From contig JAPPOQ010000006.1 of NCBI GenBank assembly GCA_028817895.1, positions 1 to 64,000 on the forward strand: DNA of 64,000 bases. The letters run 5' to 3'. This document shows, in pieces, positions 18,223 through 27,303 of the stretch. The notes under the pieces were generated by a model. That model ran no database searches, was not told the DNA's origin, and worked only from the letters and a program-made list of their open reading frames with translations. The position numbers and the translations under genes are program-made. This DNA comes from Ahrensia sp. (lineage in GTDB: Bacteria > Pseudomonadota > Alphaproteobacteria > Rhizobiales > Rhizobiaceae). Position 1 is the stretch's first letter. Each line of letters starts with the position of its first letter.

Positions 18223-20709
18223 ATGAGCGACCAAACACATTCTGATCCGTCCGTTGCCGATCAACCCAAGACCAAGCTGCCCTCGCAGGCGCGGGTCGTC
18301 ATCATTGGAGGCGGTGCGGTGGGCGTCTCCAGCCTGTTTCATTTGGCCAAGGCCGGTTGGACGGACTGCGTGCTTATCGAAAAGAACGAGTTGACGGCGG
18401 GTTCAACCTGGCACGCCGCTGGCAATTGCCCGAATTTCTCAAACTCATGGGCGGTGCTGAACATGCAGCGCTTTGGTCTGGAGCTGTATCGAGGTCTGGC
18501 CGAAGAGGTTGACTACCCGATGAACTATCATGTGACGGGATCCATTCGCCTGGCGCATTCCAAGGAGCGGATGCAGGAATTTGAGCGTGTTGCGGGCATG
18601 GGACGCTATCAGGGCATCCCGATCGAGATCTGCACGCCGCAAGATCTGAAAGAGCGCAATCCGTTCATCGAAACCCATGATCTGCTGGGCGGATTGTATG
18701 ATCCTTTTGACGGCGACATTGACCCGGCACAGCTGACGCAGGCTATGGCCAAGGGTGCCCGCGACCTGGGCGCCAAGATCGTGCGGTTTTGCCCGGCAAC
18801 TGGTGTTTCGCGTCAGGGTGAGCAGTGGATCGTTCATACTGAGCAGGGCGACATTTCTTGCGAATATGTGGTCAACGCGGCCGGATATTATGCACAGCGG
18901 GTTGGCGAGTGGTTCAAGCCCTATGGTGGGCGCACGGTACCCATGGTGGTGATGAGCCACCAATATTTTCTGACCGGGGAAATTCCTGAACTGGCCGCAT
19001 GGACCGCCGAGAAGGGCCACAAGATGCCCCTGGTGCGTGATGTCGATATTTCCTACTATCTGCGGCAAGACAAGAACGGGCTCAACCTTGGTCCCTATGA
19101 GCGCAACTGCAAGGCGCATTGGGTCACGCCGGATGATCCGCTGCCGGATGATTTTTCGTTCCAGCTCTATCCGGACGATCTGGACCGTTTGGAATTCTAC
19201 ATTGAAGATGCCATTGCCCGCATGCCCATTTTGGGCACGCAAGGTGTAGAGCGCGTCATCAACGGCCCCATACCCTATGCACCGGATGGGCTGCCGATGA
19301 TCGGACCCATGCCTGGCGTCAAGAATGCGTTTGAAGCGCATTCCTTCACATTTGGCATCGCGCAGGCCGGCGGGGCCGGGAAGGTGCTTTCAGAATGGAT
19401 CGTGGACGGTGCGCCGCATTGGGACATGTGGGCAACCGATCCGCGTCGCTACACGGATTATGCCGACCACGACTATTGCTACACGAAGGCCATGGAGACC
19501 TATGGCCACGAATATGCGATGCACTTTCCGCATCACGAATGGCCAGCAGGGCGCGACAAGAAACACTCACCCGTTGATGCAAAGATCAGAGCGCTGGGCG
19601 GCCAAATGGGCGCCTACAATGGCTGGGAGCGCGCCAATTGGTTTGCCAAGGAGGGTGACGACACGTCGCTGGAAGCCACTCACACCTGGGAGCGTTCTGG
19701 CCCATGGTTGCCTCGCGTGAAGGAAGAGGTCGAAGCAGTTCGCGACGGATGCGGCGTGCTCGATCTGCCGGGCTTTTCGCGCTTCGATCTGGAAGGTGAG
19801 GGAGCTGCCGACTGGCTGCACGAACAGATTACCGGAGGCTTGCCCAAGGTCGGGCGCATGAATCTGGGCTACTTTGCCGATGACGGCGGGCGCATCGTCA
19901 CGGAAATGTCGATCATTCGCCGTGGGGAGGATGTCTTCACGCTGATCACGGCTGCGATGGCGCAGTGGCACGATTTCGAATGGCTGGACAAACATCTGGC
20001 AAGCGGTCTGACCCTTACCGACCGAACAACGGAGTTCTCCACCTTCATCGTGACCGGTCCGAAATCGCGCGACGTGCTGTCTTCCATCGCGGAGGCTGAT
20101 TTTTCTCTCGGCTGGCTGACGCATCAAAAGGCAAAGGTGGCGGGGCAGGATGCTTATCTCGCCCGCGTTTCCTTTGCCGGCGAATTGGGGTGGGAGGTTC
20201 ACGCCCGCATGGACGCCATGCCTGCAATCTATGACGCGTTGCTCGACGCTAGCGCGACGCCATTTGGCATGTATGCGCTCAATTCGATGCGTCTTGAGAA
20301 GGGCTATCGTGCCTGGAAGGGCGATCTGTCGACGGACTACACTGTGCTGCAGGGCGGACTTGATCGCTTCGTGAAACTCGACAAGGAAACGTTCCGGGGC
20401 AAGGCTGCGTTGCAGAACGAAAAGCAGCAAGGCGTTTCAAAACGCTTCGTCACCATGACGGTGGATGCCGGTGAGTTTGATGCGCCGGGTATGTCCTGCA
20501 TCTGGCAAGGTGATGAGATCGTCGGTGAGGCGACCTCGGGCGGTTGGGGTTTCCGTATCGAAAAATCCATCGCGCTTGGTGTCGTGCGCGTGGATTGTAC
20601 GGCACCGGGAACGCAGCTCCAAATCGAGATGTATGGCCAGCGTTACAAGGCAACCGTTCAGGAAGACGAGCCGCTTTGGGATCCTGCCAATGAAAGGCTG
20701 CGCGCGTGA
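18223..20709 (+). CDS. FAD-dependent dimethylglycine/sarcosine dehydrogenase-like, GcvT fusion
   Basis: This 828-residue protein joins an N-terminal FAD oxidoreductase of the DAO fold to a C-terminal GcvT-like tetrahydrofolate domain (from about 430). The Rossmann motif is VVIIGGGAVGVSS at 25-37. H64 in STWHAAGN matches the histidine that binds FAD covalently in dimethylglycine and sarcosine dehydrogenases. The family strips N-methyl groups and passes the one-carbon unit to folate. I set the start at ATG 18223 (MSDQTHSDP); the frame is open further upstream but overlaps the regulator. The substrate may be dimethylglycine, sarcosine or another methylated amine. Its stop overlaps the next GTG. 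Confidence 0.9.
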   Translation: MSDQTHSDPSVADQPKTKLPSQARVVIIGGGAVGVSSLFHLAKAGWTDCVLIEKNELTAGSTWHAAGNCPNFSNSWAVLNMQRFGLELYRGLAEEVDYPMNYHVTGSIRLAHSKERMQEFERVAGMGRYQGIPIEICTPQDLKERNPFIETHDLLGGLYDPFDGDIDPAQLTQAMAKGARDLGAKIVRFCPATGVSRQGEQWIVHTEQGDISCEYVVNAAGYYAQRVGEWFKPYGGRTVPMVVMSHQYFLTGEIPELAAWTAEKGHKMPLVRDVDISYYLRQDKNGLNLGPYERNCKAHWVTPDDPLPDDFSFQLYPDDLDRLEFYIEDAIARMPILGTQGVERVINGPIPYAPDGLPMIGPMPGVKNAFEAHSFTFGIAQAGGAGKVLSEWIVDGAPHWDMWATDPRRYTDYADHDYCYTKAMETYGHEYAMHFPHHEWPAGRDKKHSPVDAKIRALGGQMGAYNGWERANWFAKEGDDTSLEATHTWERSGPWLPRVKEEVEAVRDGCGVLDLPGFSRFDLEGEGAADWLHEQITGGLPKVGRMNLGYFADDGGRIVTEMSIIRRGEDVFTLITAAMAQWHDFEWLDKHLASGLTLTDRTTEFSTFIVTGPKSRDVLSSIAEADFSLGWLTHQKAKVAGQDAYLARVSFAGELGWEVHARMDAMPAIYDALLDASATPFGMYALNSMRLEKGYRAWKGDLSTDYTVLQGGLDRFVKLDKETFRGKAALQNEKQQGVSKRFVTMTVDAGEFDAPGMSCIWQGDEIVGEATSGGWGFRIEKSIALGVVRVDCTAPGTQLQIEMYGQRYKATVQEDEPLWDPANERLRA

Positions 20710-21164
20710 TAATTTCGGATGCAGCAAGAGAGATCATCGAACAGTTTCCCCTCGGATTCGTCGCTACCGTGACAAAGGACGGCGCGCCGTCCTTGTCGCC
20801 CAAAGGCACATTTCTCGTGCTCGATGATGAGACCCTGGCTTTTGCGGAAATACGGTCTCCGAACACGATGGCGAATCTTGCCCATCGGGGAGAGGCGGAA
20901 GTCAATTTCATCGATATCTGGAAGCGTAAAGGGGTTCGCGTGTTTGGAAATGTCCAGTCTATCGAGCGCGGCAGCGAAGACTTCGACGCGCTTTACGTCA
21001 ATTGGGAAGGGCCGTTTCCGGCGCTCGCCCCTCGCATCAATGCCGTTGTGAAGATCGCCTGCGAGCGTGTGAAGATCATGACTACACCTCCTTATGATGA
21101 TGGCGTGACTGAGGAAGAGATGATCGCGCTCTACAAGGCCAAATTCGCTGAGATTTACCCGTGA
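20706..21164 (+). CDS. Pyridoxamine 5'-phosphate oxidase-related flavin-binding protein
   Basis: The 152-residue protein has the split-barrel FMN-binding fold: LGFVATVTKDGAPSLSPKGT, then LAFAEIRSPNTMANLAHRGEAEVNFID. These match the general-stress/PNPOx-like group that binds FMN or F420. It has no signs of the PdxH substrate residues, so vitamin B6 synthesis is unlikely. It starts with GTG overlapping the previous stop by four bases (GTGA), and its own stop overlaps the next GTG in the same way. That puts it firmly inside the methylated-amine operon, where its role is unknown. Confidence 0.82.
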   Translation: MIISDAAREIIEQFPLGFVATVTKDGAPSLSPKGTFLVLDDETLAFAEIRSPNTMANLAHRGEAEVNFIDIWKRKGVRVFGNVQSIERGSEDFDALYVNWEGPFPALAPRINAVVKIACERVKIMTTPPYDDGVTEEEMIALYKAKFAEIYP

Positions 21165-22057
21165 GCAGGATTGTCCTTCTCGATGGTGGGATGGGTCAGG
21201 AGCTCATTGCCCGCTCCGCGCATCCGCCGTCTCCGCTTTGGTCTGCCAATGTCTTGATGAATGAGCCGGAAATCGTCGAGGCCGTTCATCGCGACTACAT
21301 TGATGCCGGCGCCAAGGTGCTCACGCTCAACACCTATTCGGCGACCCCGGAACGCCTGGCCCGCGATGCTGATGAGAGCATGTTTGAACCGCTGCAGAAC
21401 AAGGCGATGGAAATCGCCAAGCGTGCGAAATCCGATCGGGATGTTTCAATCGCCGGGTGTTTGCCGCCGCTTTTCGGCAGCTATCATCCCGAATGGGCGC
21501 CGGATCATGACACGATGCTGGCGACCTATCGGCGAGTGGTGGCTGTCGAGACGCCGCATGTTGATGTTTTTTTGTGCGAAACGCTCGCCTCCGTGAAAGA
21601 AGTGAAGGCTGCCGTAATGGCCGCCGTGGAAAGCGGCAAGCCGGTCTGGTGTGCGATGACCGTCCTGGAAGAAGACGGCACCTTGTTGCGGTCTGTCGAA
21701 CCGCTTGCTGATGGTATCAAAGCTGCGGTCGAGGCCGGTGCGCATGCTGTGTTGGTGAACTGCTCGAGACCCGAGGCGCTGACCCAGGCGATGCCGCTGT
21801 TGGCAGAGACCGGCAAGCCATTTGGCGGCTACGCCAACGGGTTCACCAAGGCCGATGATCTCGAGATCGGCGGAACCGTCGACGCGCTGTCAGCCCGCAC
21901 CGATTTGGGACCCCAGGCCTACGCTGATCACGCAATGGCGTGGGTCGATGTGGGTGCAACCATTGTCGGCGGGTGCTGCGAGGTCGGTCCTGCGCATATT
22001 GCAGAACTGGCTGAACGGCTTCGGGCGGCAGGATTTGAAGTTTCAGGAACACTGTGA
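21161..22057 (+). CDS. Homocysteine S-methyltransferase family protein
   Basis: The 298-residue TIM-barrel protein has the zinc-binding cysteines of the family: C201 in VNCSRPEA and the pair C272-C273 in GGCCEVGPAHI. The N-terminal LLDGGMGQELI is the usual substrate loop. The family moves a methyl group from betaine, S-methylmethionine or similar donors to homocysteine, giving methionine. Inside an operon of N-demethylases it may remove the first methyl from a betaine-type compound. Both junctions overlap neighbours (GTGA in front; TGATG after). Betaine, S-methylmethionine and dimethylsulfonio-type donors cannot be told apart from sequence. Confidence 0.88.
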   Translation: MSRIVLLDGGMGQELIARSAHPPSPLWSANVLMNEPEIVEAVHRDYIDAGAKVLTLNTYSATPERLARDADESMFEPLQNKAMEIAKRAKSDRDVSIAGCLPPLFGSYHPEWAPDHDTMLATYRRVVAVETPHVDVFLCETLASVKEVKAAVMAAVESGKPVWCAMTVLEEDGTLLRSVEPLADGIKAAVEAGAHAVLVNCSRPEALTQAMPLLAETGKPFGGYANGFTKADDLEIGGTVDALSARTDLGPQAYADHAMAWVDVGATIVGGCCEVGPAHIAELAERLRAAGFEVSGTL

Positions 22058-24525
22058 TGGCTGACAAAACTCCTCCAAAGAAAGCTCGTGCTGTCATCAT
22101 AGGTGGCGGTGTTGCCGGCTGTTCCGTCGCCTATCATCTGGCCAAACTTGGCTGGACGGACGTTGTTCTACTTGAGCGCAAACAGCTGACCAGCGGCACG
22201 ACCTGGCATGCTGCCGGGCTGATTGCGCAATTGCGTGCAACCAAGAACATGACGCGCCTCGCCAAATACAGCCAGGAACTTTATGGCGAGTTGGAGGCTG
22301 AAACCGGTGTCGCGACCGGCTTTCGCCGCTGCGGGTCGATTACGGTCGCGTTGACCGATGAACGCAGGGAAGAGATTTTCCGGCAGGCCTCCATGGCGCG
22401 TGCCTTCGGGGTTGATGTCGAAGAAATTTCTGCGGCTGAGGTGAAGGGGCGCTATCCGCATCTCAACATTGATGATGTGACGGGTGCCGTCTGGCTTCCA
22501 CTCGACGGACAGGGCGATCCGGCGAATATCGCGCTGGCCATGGCCAAGGGTGCACGAATGAATGGCGCGCAGGTTCTGGAAGGCATCAAGGTCACAGATG
22601 TTCATCGGGCGGGCGATGGTGCACAGGCGCGCGTCACCGGTGTTTCATGGCAGCGCGATGGCAGCGATGAGGTCGGCACGATTGACGCCGATATCGTGGT
22701 CAATTGCGGTGGCATGTGGGGTCATGAAATCGGGCGCAAGGCAGGCGTTTCGGTGCCGCTGCATGCCTGCGAGCATTTCTACATCGTCACCGAGGCAATT
22801 GAGGGATTGACCCAATTGCCGGTGCTGCGCGTGCCGGATGAATGCGCCTATTACAAGGAAGATGCGGGCAAGATGCTGCTTGGGGCATTCGAGCCGAATG
22901 CCAAACCCTGGGCGATGAATGGCATTCCCGATGATTTCTGCTTTGACCAGCTGCCGGAAGATTTCGATCATTTCGAACCGATCCTGGAGAATGCGGTTAA
23001 CCGCATGCCGATGCTCGCCGATGCAGGTATTCACACCTTCTTCAACGGGCCGGAGAGCTTCACGCCGGATGACGCCTATCATTTGGGCGAAGCGCCCAAT
23101 CTGAGAGGGTTCTGGGTCTGTGCCGGGTTCAATTCAATCGGTATTCAGTCATCAGGCGGGGCGGGCATGGCGCTGGCGCACTGGATCGAACATGGCCACC
23201 CGCCTTTCGACATTGGAGATGTCGATATTCGCCGCATGCAACCCTTTCAGGGCAACAAGACCTATCTGTTCGAACGCGCCAAGGAATCGCTTGGCCTGCT
23301 TTATGCCGACCATTTCCCCTATCGCCAGATGGCAACGGCACGTGGCGTGCGCCGCACTCCCTTTCACGAACATCTGAAAGCGCAGGGCGCCGTGTTTGGA
23401 GAAGTGGCTGGTTGGGAACGTGCCAACTGGTTTGCTGATGAAGGGCAGACGCGGGACTATGAGTATAGCTGGAAGCGCCAGAACTGGTTCGACAATGCCC
23501 GCCGCGAGCACGAAGCGGTGCGCGGCAATTTGGGCATGTATGACATGTCGAGCTTCGGCAAATTGCGCGTTGAAGGTGCGGACGCGGAGGCCTTTCTCAA
23601 CCACATATGCGGCAATGACCTTTCCGTGCCGGTGGGCAAGATCGTCTACACGCAGTTCCTGAACGAGCGCGGCGGGATTGAAGCGGATGTCACGGTCACG
23701 CGCCTTGCCGAACAGGCCTATATCGTCGTCACGCCCGCCGCGACCGTGCAACGCGAGCTTTCCTGGATGCGCCGTCATTTGGGTGATCGCCATGCGGTCA
23801 TCACCGATGTCACCGCATCGGAAGGTGTGTTGGCCGTTATGGGTCCGAATGCGCGCAAGCTTCTTGAGAAAGTTTCGCCGCATGATTGGTCAAACGACAA
23901 TCACCCCTTCGGCATGGCGAATGACATCGAGCTCGGCATGGGCCTCGCCCGCGCGCATCGCGTCACCTATGTGGGTGAGCTTGGCTGGGAGCTTTACATC
24001 TCATCCGACATGGCAGCCCATGCGTTCGAGGTTCTGCATGAGGCGGGTCAGGATATGGGGCTGAAACTTTGCGGCATGCATATGATGGATTCGCTGCGCA
24101 TCGAGAAGGCGTTCCGTCATTTCGGCCATGACATCACGGAAGAAGACCATGTGCTGGAAGCCGGTCTCGGCTTCGCGGTGAAGACGGCGAAAGACGCCTT
24201 CATCGGTCGCGATGCCGTGTTGCGCAAGAAGGAGAGCGGGCTTGATATGCGCATGGTGCAGTTCAAGCTCACTGATCCCGAGCCGATGCTCTACCACAAC
24301 GAGCCGATCATGCGTGACGGCGAGATCGTCTCTTATGTGACTTCGGCTAATTATGGGCACACACTCGGCGGCGCCATCGGCATGGGCTATGTGCCCTGCA
24401 AGGGCGAAACGGCGGATGAATTGCTTTCAAGCAGCTACGAAATTGAGATCGCCGGGAATCGGGTGGCGGCGGAGGCCAGTTTGCGGCCCATGTATGATCC
24501 GAAGAGCGAACGGGTGAAAGTGTGA
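22057..24525 (+). CDS. Second FAD/GcvT dehydrogenase, dimethylglycine/sarcosine-type
   Basis: This 822-residue protein has the same build as the dehydrogenase at 18.2-20.7 kb. The FAD Rossmann motif AVIIGGGVAGCSVAYHL lies at 12-28, and H51 in TTWHAAG is the likely covalent FAD site. The C-terminal GcvT-like region includes MYDMSSFGKLRVEG, YVGELGWELYI and LRIEKAFRHFGHD. It is clearly a paralogue with its own substrate range; a chain from dimethylglycine to sarcosine to glycine would use two such enzymes. I start at ATG 22057, which shares one base with the previous stop (TGATG); GTG at 22054 is less likely. Confidence 0.91.
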   Translation: MADKTPPKKARAVIIGGGVAGCSVAYHLAKLGWTDVVLLERKQLTSGTTWHAAGLIAQLRATKNMTRLAKYSQELYGELEAETGVATGFRRCGSITVALTDERREEIFRQASMARAFGVDVEEISAAEVKGRYPHLNIDDVTGAVWLPLDGQGDPANIALAMAKGARMNGAQVLEGIKVTDVHRAGDGAQARVTGVSWQRDGSDEVGTIDADIVVNCGGMWGHEIGRKAGVSVPLHACEHFYIVTEAIEGLTQLPVLRVPDECAYYKEDAGKMLLGAFEPNAKPWAMNGIPDDFCFDQLPEDFDHFEPILENAVNRMPMLADAGIHTFFNGPESFTPDDAYHLGEAPNLRGFWVCAGFNSIGIQSSGGAGMALAHWIEHGHPPFDIGDVDIRRMQPFQGNKTYLFERAKESLGLLYADHFPYRQMATARGVRRTPFHEHLKAQGAVFGEVAGWERANWFADEGQTRDYEYSWKRQNWFDNARREHEAVRGNLGMYDMSSFGKLRVEGADAEAFLNHICGNDLSVPVGKIVYTQFLNERGGIEADVTVTRLAEQAYIVVTPAATVQRELSWMRRHLGDRHAVITDVTASEGVLAVMGPNARKLLEKVSPHDWSNDNHPFGMANDIELGMGLARAHRVTYVGELGWELYISSDMAAHAFEVLHEAGQDMGLKLCGMHMMDSLRIEKAFRHFGHDITEEDHVLEAGLGFAVKTAKDAFIGRDAVLRKKESGLDMRMVQFKLTDPEPMLYHNEPIMRDGEIVSYVTSANYGHTLGGAIGMGYVPCKGETADELLSSSYEIEIAGNRVAAEASLRPMYDPKSERVKV

Positions 24526-25358
24526 TGGACCAGTCTGAAAAATGTGAGTTGTTCCGCCGGTTGCATGTGCCGGGTGATCCTTTCTTTCTGGCCAATGTGC
24601 ATGATGTCGGCAGCGCCAAGATGTTTGCCGCCATGGGTGCCAAGGCCATCGCGACGTCGAGCGCAGCCTTCGCCTTCACCATCGGCAAGCCGGATATGGG
24701 TCATGTCAGCCGTGACGAGATGCTGGACCATTGCGAAGACATCGTCCGCGCGGTCGACCTGCCCGTCCAGGGTGATCTCGAAAATGGCTACGCGCATGAC
24801 CCGGACGGTGTGGCTGAATGTATCGAACTGGCCGACGAAGTTGGCCTTGCCGGGGCCTGCATTGAAGACAGCACATTTGAAGACGGCAAGCCCTCCTATG
24901 ACTTCGAGGTTGCTGTCGCGCGCATCGCCGCTGCGGTCGAGGCGGCGGAAGCGATGCCGCATGACTTCACGCTCACCGCGCGGGCCGATGGGGTGATGAT
25001 CGGCGCGTACGATGTCGAAGAGGCGATCCGCCGCGCGCAGGCGTTCGAAGAGGTTGGCGCACACTGCATCTATGTACCGCTGCCGCCAACCATGGAAGAT
25101 GTCGCAACGATCTGCGCTTCAGTCTCGGCGCCTGTGAATGTGTTATGCGCTGGCAAATTCACCAAATATGGCAGAGGTGATTTTGCCAAGGCGGGCGCTG
25201 CACGCATTTCCATCGGATCAGCGCTTGCCCGCGCGACGCATCGTATCATTCTCGAAGCCGGGCATGCGATGATCGATGATGGTGATTTCACCGCATTGGC
25301 CAAGAGCGTCAACGGCGCTGAGATCGACCGTCTTCTAAAGGAAGGCGGCGCGGATTAG
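24525..25358 (+). CDS. Isocitrate lyase/PEP mutase family protein
   Basis: This 277-residue alpha/beta-barrel protein has family features GDLENGYAHDPDG (metal-binding DxE) and GACIEDS. The catalytic K-[KR]-C-G-H loop of true isocitrate or methylisocitrate lyases is absent, since EDGKPSYDF occupies that place. It is more likely an oxaloacetate-decarboxylase-like or PEP-mutase-like C-C or C-P acting enzyme of unknown substrate. The ATG at 24525 shares one base with the previous stop (TGATG). It ends the operon, and its stop overlaps the stop of the convergent gene in TTAG. Confidence 0.85.
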   Translation: MDQSEKCELFRRLHVPGDPFFLANVHDVGSAKMFAAMGAKAIATSSAAFAFTIGKPDMGHVSRDEMLDHCEDIVRAVDLPVQGDLENGYAHDPDGVAECIELADEVGLAGACIEDSTFEDGKPSYDFEVAVARIAAAVEAAEAMPHDFTLTARADGVMIGAYDVEEAIRRAQAFEEVGAHCIYVPLPPTMEDVATICASVSAPVNVLCAGKFTKYGRGDFAKAGAARISIGSALARATHRIILEAGHAMIDDGDFTALAKSVNGAEIDRLLKEGGAD

Positions 25359-26080
25359 CCGTTTTTCGGCAGAACCGAGATAATCGGCCCGATGGATTTC
25401 CAGCCACTTTGAGAGAACCCGTCTGCCTGGATGGACGATACCGTTCCGTCCAGAAACAGCGCGTTATGCGCCTTCAATTCTCTTTGAAAAAGGTGGCCGA
25501 AGTTCCAGAAGTTGATCGGTCTGCGCGAGATCGCAAAGTGCAGCATGCTCCCGTCTTTCGACACGCCTACACCGTTTCTGATTTTCAAACTGTCTGAGTC
25601 CTTTAAAAATCGTGGATGCAGCTTGCCGTCGATCACAAGCATCGGCCCGGATTGCGTTGCCATGTCAGGCCTGATCTTGCGGCGTGCGAACGCTCTGGTC
25701 TCCGTCACGCTGGCGCGACCGTTCTTCACCCAGAACACACCATTGGGCAGAAGATGAAAATTGCCCCAGCCATCCTTGGTGGACAGGCTCTGAGCTTTCT
25801 CGCCCGCTTCAACATAAAGGCCCACGGGCGACAGATCGTCGTGATACATGCCGCCATTCATCAGCATCAACGGATCAGTGCTGAGCACGCCCTTCAAGGA
25901 AGACAGCCGCGCATAGGGGCGCCCGGTCTCGTCGTTCAAATGCACGCGAACCGACACCTCGTCTGCCCGAAAGCTGCACACAATATGTTCTACCTGTGCA
26001 TACTGAATGTCACGGCAATGGGTTGGCTCCCGGCAGATGCCAAGGAACCCGCACAGCAAAGTCAGCAGAAACTCCCACAT
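25355..26080 (-). CDS. Phosphodiester glycosidase (NAGPA) family protein
   Basis: The 241-residue protein matches the family named for the enzyme that uncovers mannose-6-phosphate: MLMNGGMYHDDLSPVGLYVE near residues 72-91, then SGPMLVIDGKLHP, VGVSKDGSMLHFAIS and NALFLDGTVSSIQAD. Those blocks include the conserved glycine, aspartate and asparagine residues of the active-site region. It begins with a hydrophobic segment (MWEFLLTLLCGFLGIC), so it is probably exported. The bacterial substrate is unknown. It stands alone and converges with the methylated-amine operon. Confidence 0.85.
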   Translation of the reverse strand: MWEFLLTLLCGFLGICREPTHCRDIQYAQVEHIVCSFRADEVSVRVHLNDETGRPYARLSSLKGVLSTDPLMLMNGGMYHDDLSPVGLYVEAGEKAQSLSTKDGWGNFHLLPNGVFWVKNGRASVTETRAFARRKIRPDMATQSGPMLVIDGKLHPRFLKDSDSLKIRNGVGVSKDGSMLHFAISRRPINFWNFGHLFQRELKAHNALFLDGTVSSIQADGFSQSGWKSIGPIISVLPKNG

Positions 26081-26198
26081 GCAATGTCACCAAAAGCAAG
26101 TCGCGTGTTCTGGCTTTTAGAGGCAAACTGTGGTTGGCAAAAGATTGCGCTGATGTTCGTTTCTGCTAATTCGGCTTTGAAACTGCACGGAGTTCACC

Positions 26199-27296
26199 AT
26201 GGCAGAGGCACAGTTCGGCCGTTCGACGCAAACTGACAGCGGATCGACCCGACACGCACGACTTCCCTTTCAGTTTTTTGGCTCCGGCAGCGAATATTTC
26301 GGCATCTGGATCGTCAACGTCCTGCTGACGGTTCTGACGATCGGCATTTATTCGGCCTGGGCCAAAGTGCGCAACAAGCGATACTTTAACGGCCAAACCG
26401 AACTGGATGGCTTTCGGTTCGATTATCACGCCCGCCCGGTTCAGATCCTGAAGGGCCGCATCATCGTCATTGTGGTGCTCATCGTCATGGCCATCCTGAA
26501 CCAGCTTCATCCGATATTGGCGGTGGCCGTGTTGGTCTTTTACGCGGTTGCGCTGCCCTGGGTCATCATTCGCGGCCTGCGATTCAACGCCAATATGACG
26601 AGCTACCGCAACTTGCGGTTTCATTTCGAGGATACGAAGTGGCGTGCCTTCAAGGCCAATATTCTGTGGCCATTCCTTGCGACGCTCAGCTTGGGCCTGC
26701 TCATGCCCTTTGCCTCGCGTGCAAATGTGCGCTTTCTCGGCAACGGTCACCGTTTCGGGCAGTCGCGCTTTTCTGCCGATCCCAAACTGAAGCCGTTCTA
26801 TCAAGCGTTGGGCGTGGCGATGGCCATTCTCATTGCCGCAACGGCGCTGGCAGCCTTGGGGGCCTATACGACCTTTTCACGTGTCACACTCATCGACCCG
26901 AACAACACTGATCCTGCTGCATTCCTCGCCTTTCTGTTCCAGGCTGTCGTGTTCGTTCCGTTTTATTTGGCCTTTTTCGTCGCCAGTGCAGCCTATGCCG
27001 CACTGGCACGCAACGCGGCGTTCAATGTGCTCGCGCTGGAGGGTGGTCACGAGTTTCGCTCCACCGTTTCTGTCGGGTCCTATTGTTGGATCATCGTGAC
27101 CAATCTCATCCTGACGATTGCCACAATCGGACTGTTCATTCCCTGGGCCAAGGTGCGCATCGCGCGCTATCTGGCCGACAACACGACCATGCTCGCCAAG
27201 GGTGATCTGGATCGATTTGTCGAAGACCAGACGGATGATCGCGGCGTGGCGTCTGGCGAGTTCCTCGACATAGAGGGCATCGATTTCGGCTTCTGA
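26199..27296 (+). CDS. YjgN-family (DUF898) membrane protein
   Basis: The 365-residue inner-membrane protein has about six hydrophobic segments and the recurrent motif YSAWAKVRNKRYF near the N-terminus and IPWAKVRIARYLADN near the C-terminus, which marks two related halves. The start MAEAQFGRS follows a good GGAG at -9. The function is unknown. An M48 peptidase gene starts seven bases after the stop. I recall YjgN/DUF898 and peptidase pairs in other alphaproteobacteria, so a shared role in membrane protein handling is possible but unproven. Confidence 0.85.
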   Translation: MAEAQFGRSTQTDSGSTRHARLPFQFFGSGSEYFGIWIVNVLLTVLTIGIYSAWAKVRNKRYFNGQTELDGFRFDYHARPVQILKGRIIVIVVLIVMAILNQLHPILAVAVLVFYAVALPWVIIRGLRFNANMTSYRNLRFHFEDTKWRAFKANILWPFLATLSLGLLMPFASRANVRFLGNGHRFGQSRFSADPKLKPFYQALGVAMAILIAATALAALGAYTTFSRVTLIDPNNTDPAAFLAFLFQAVVFVPFYLAFFVASAAYAALARNAAFNVLALEGGHEFRSTVSVGSYCWIIVTNLILTIATIGLFIPWAKVRIARYLADNTTMLAKGDLDRFVEDQTDDRGVASGEFLDIEGIDFGF

Positions 27297-27303
27297 TCGG
27301 AGG

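Noticed and set aside
18445-19341. Antisense frame of 298 codons across the first dehydrogenase
   Set aside because: It lies wholly within a clear FAD/GcvT gene on the plus strand, with a shadow-type composition.
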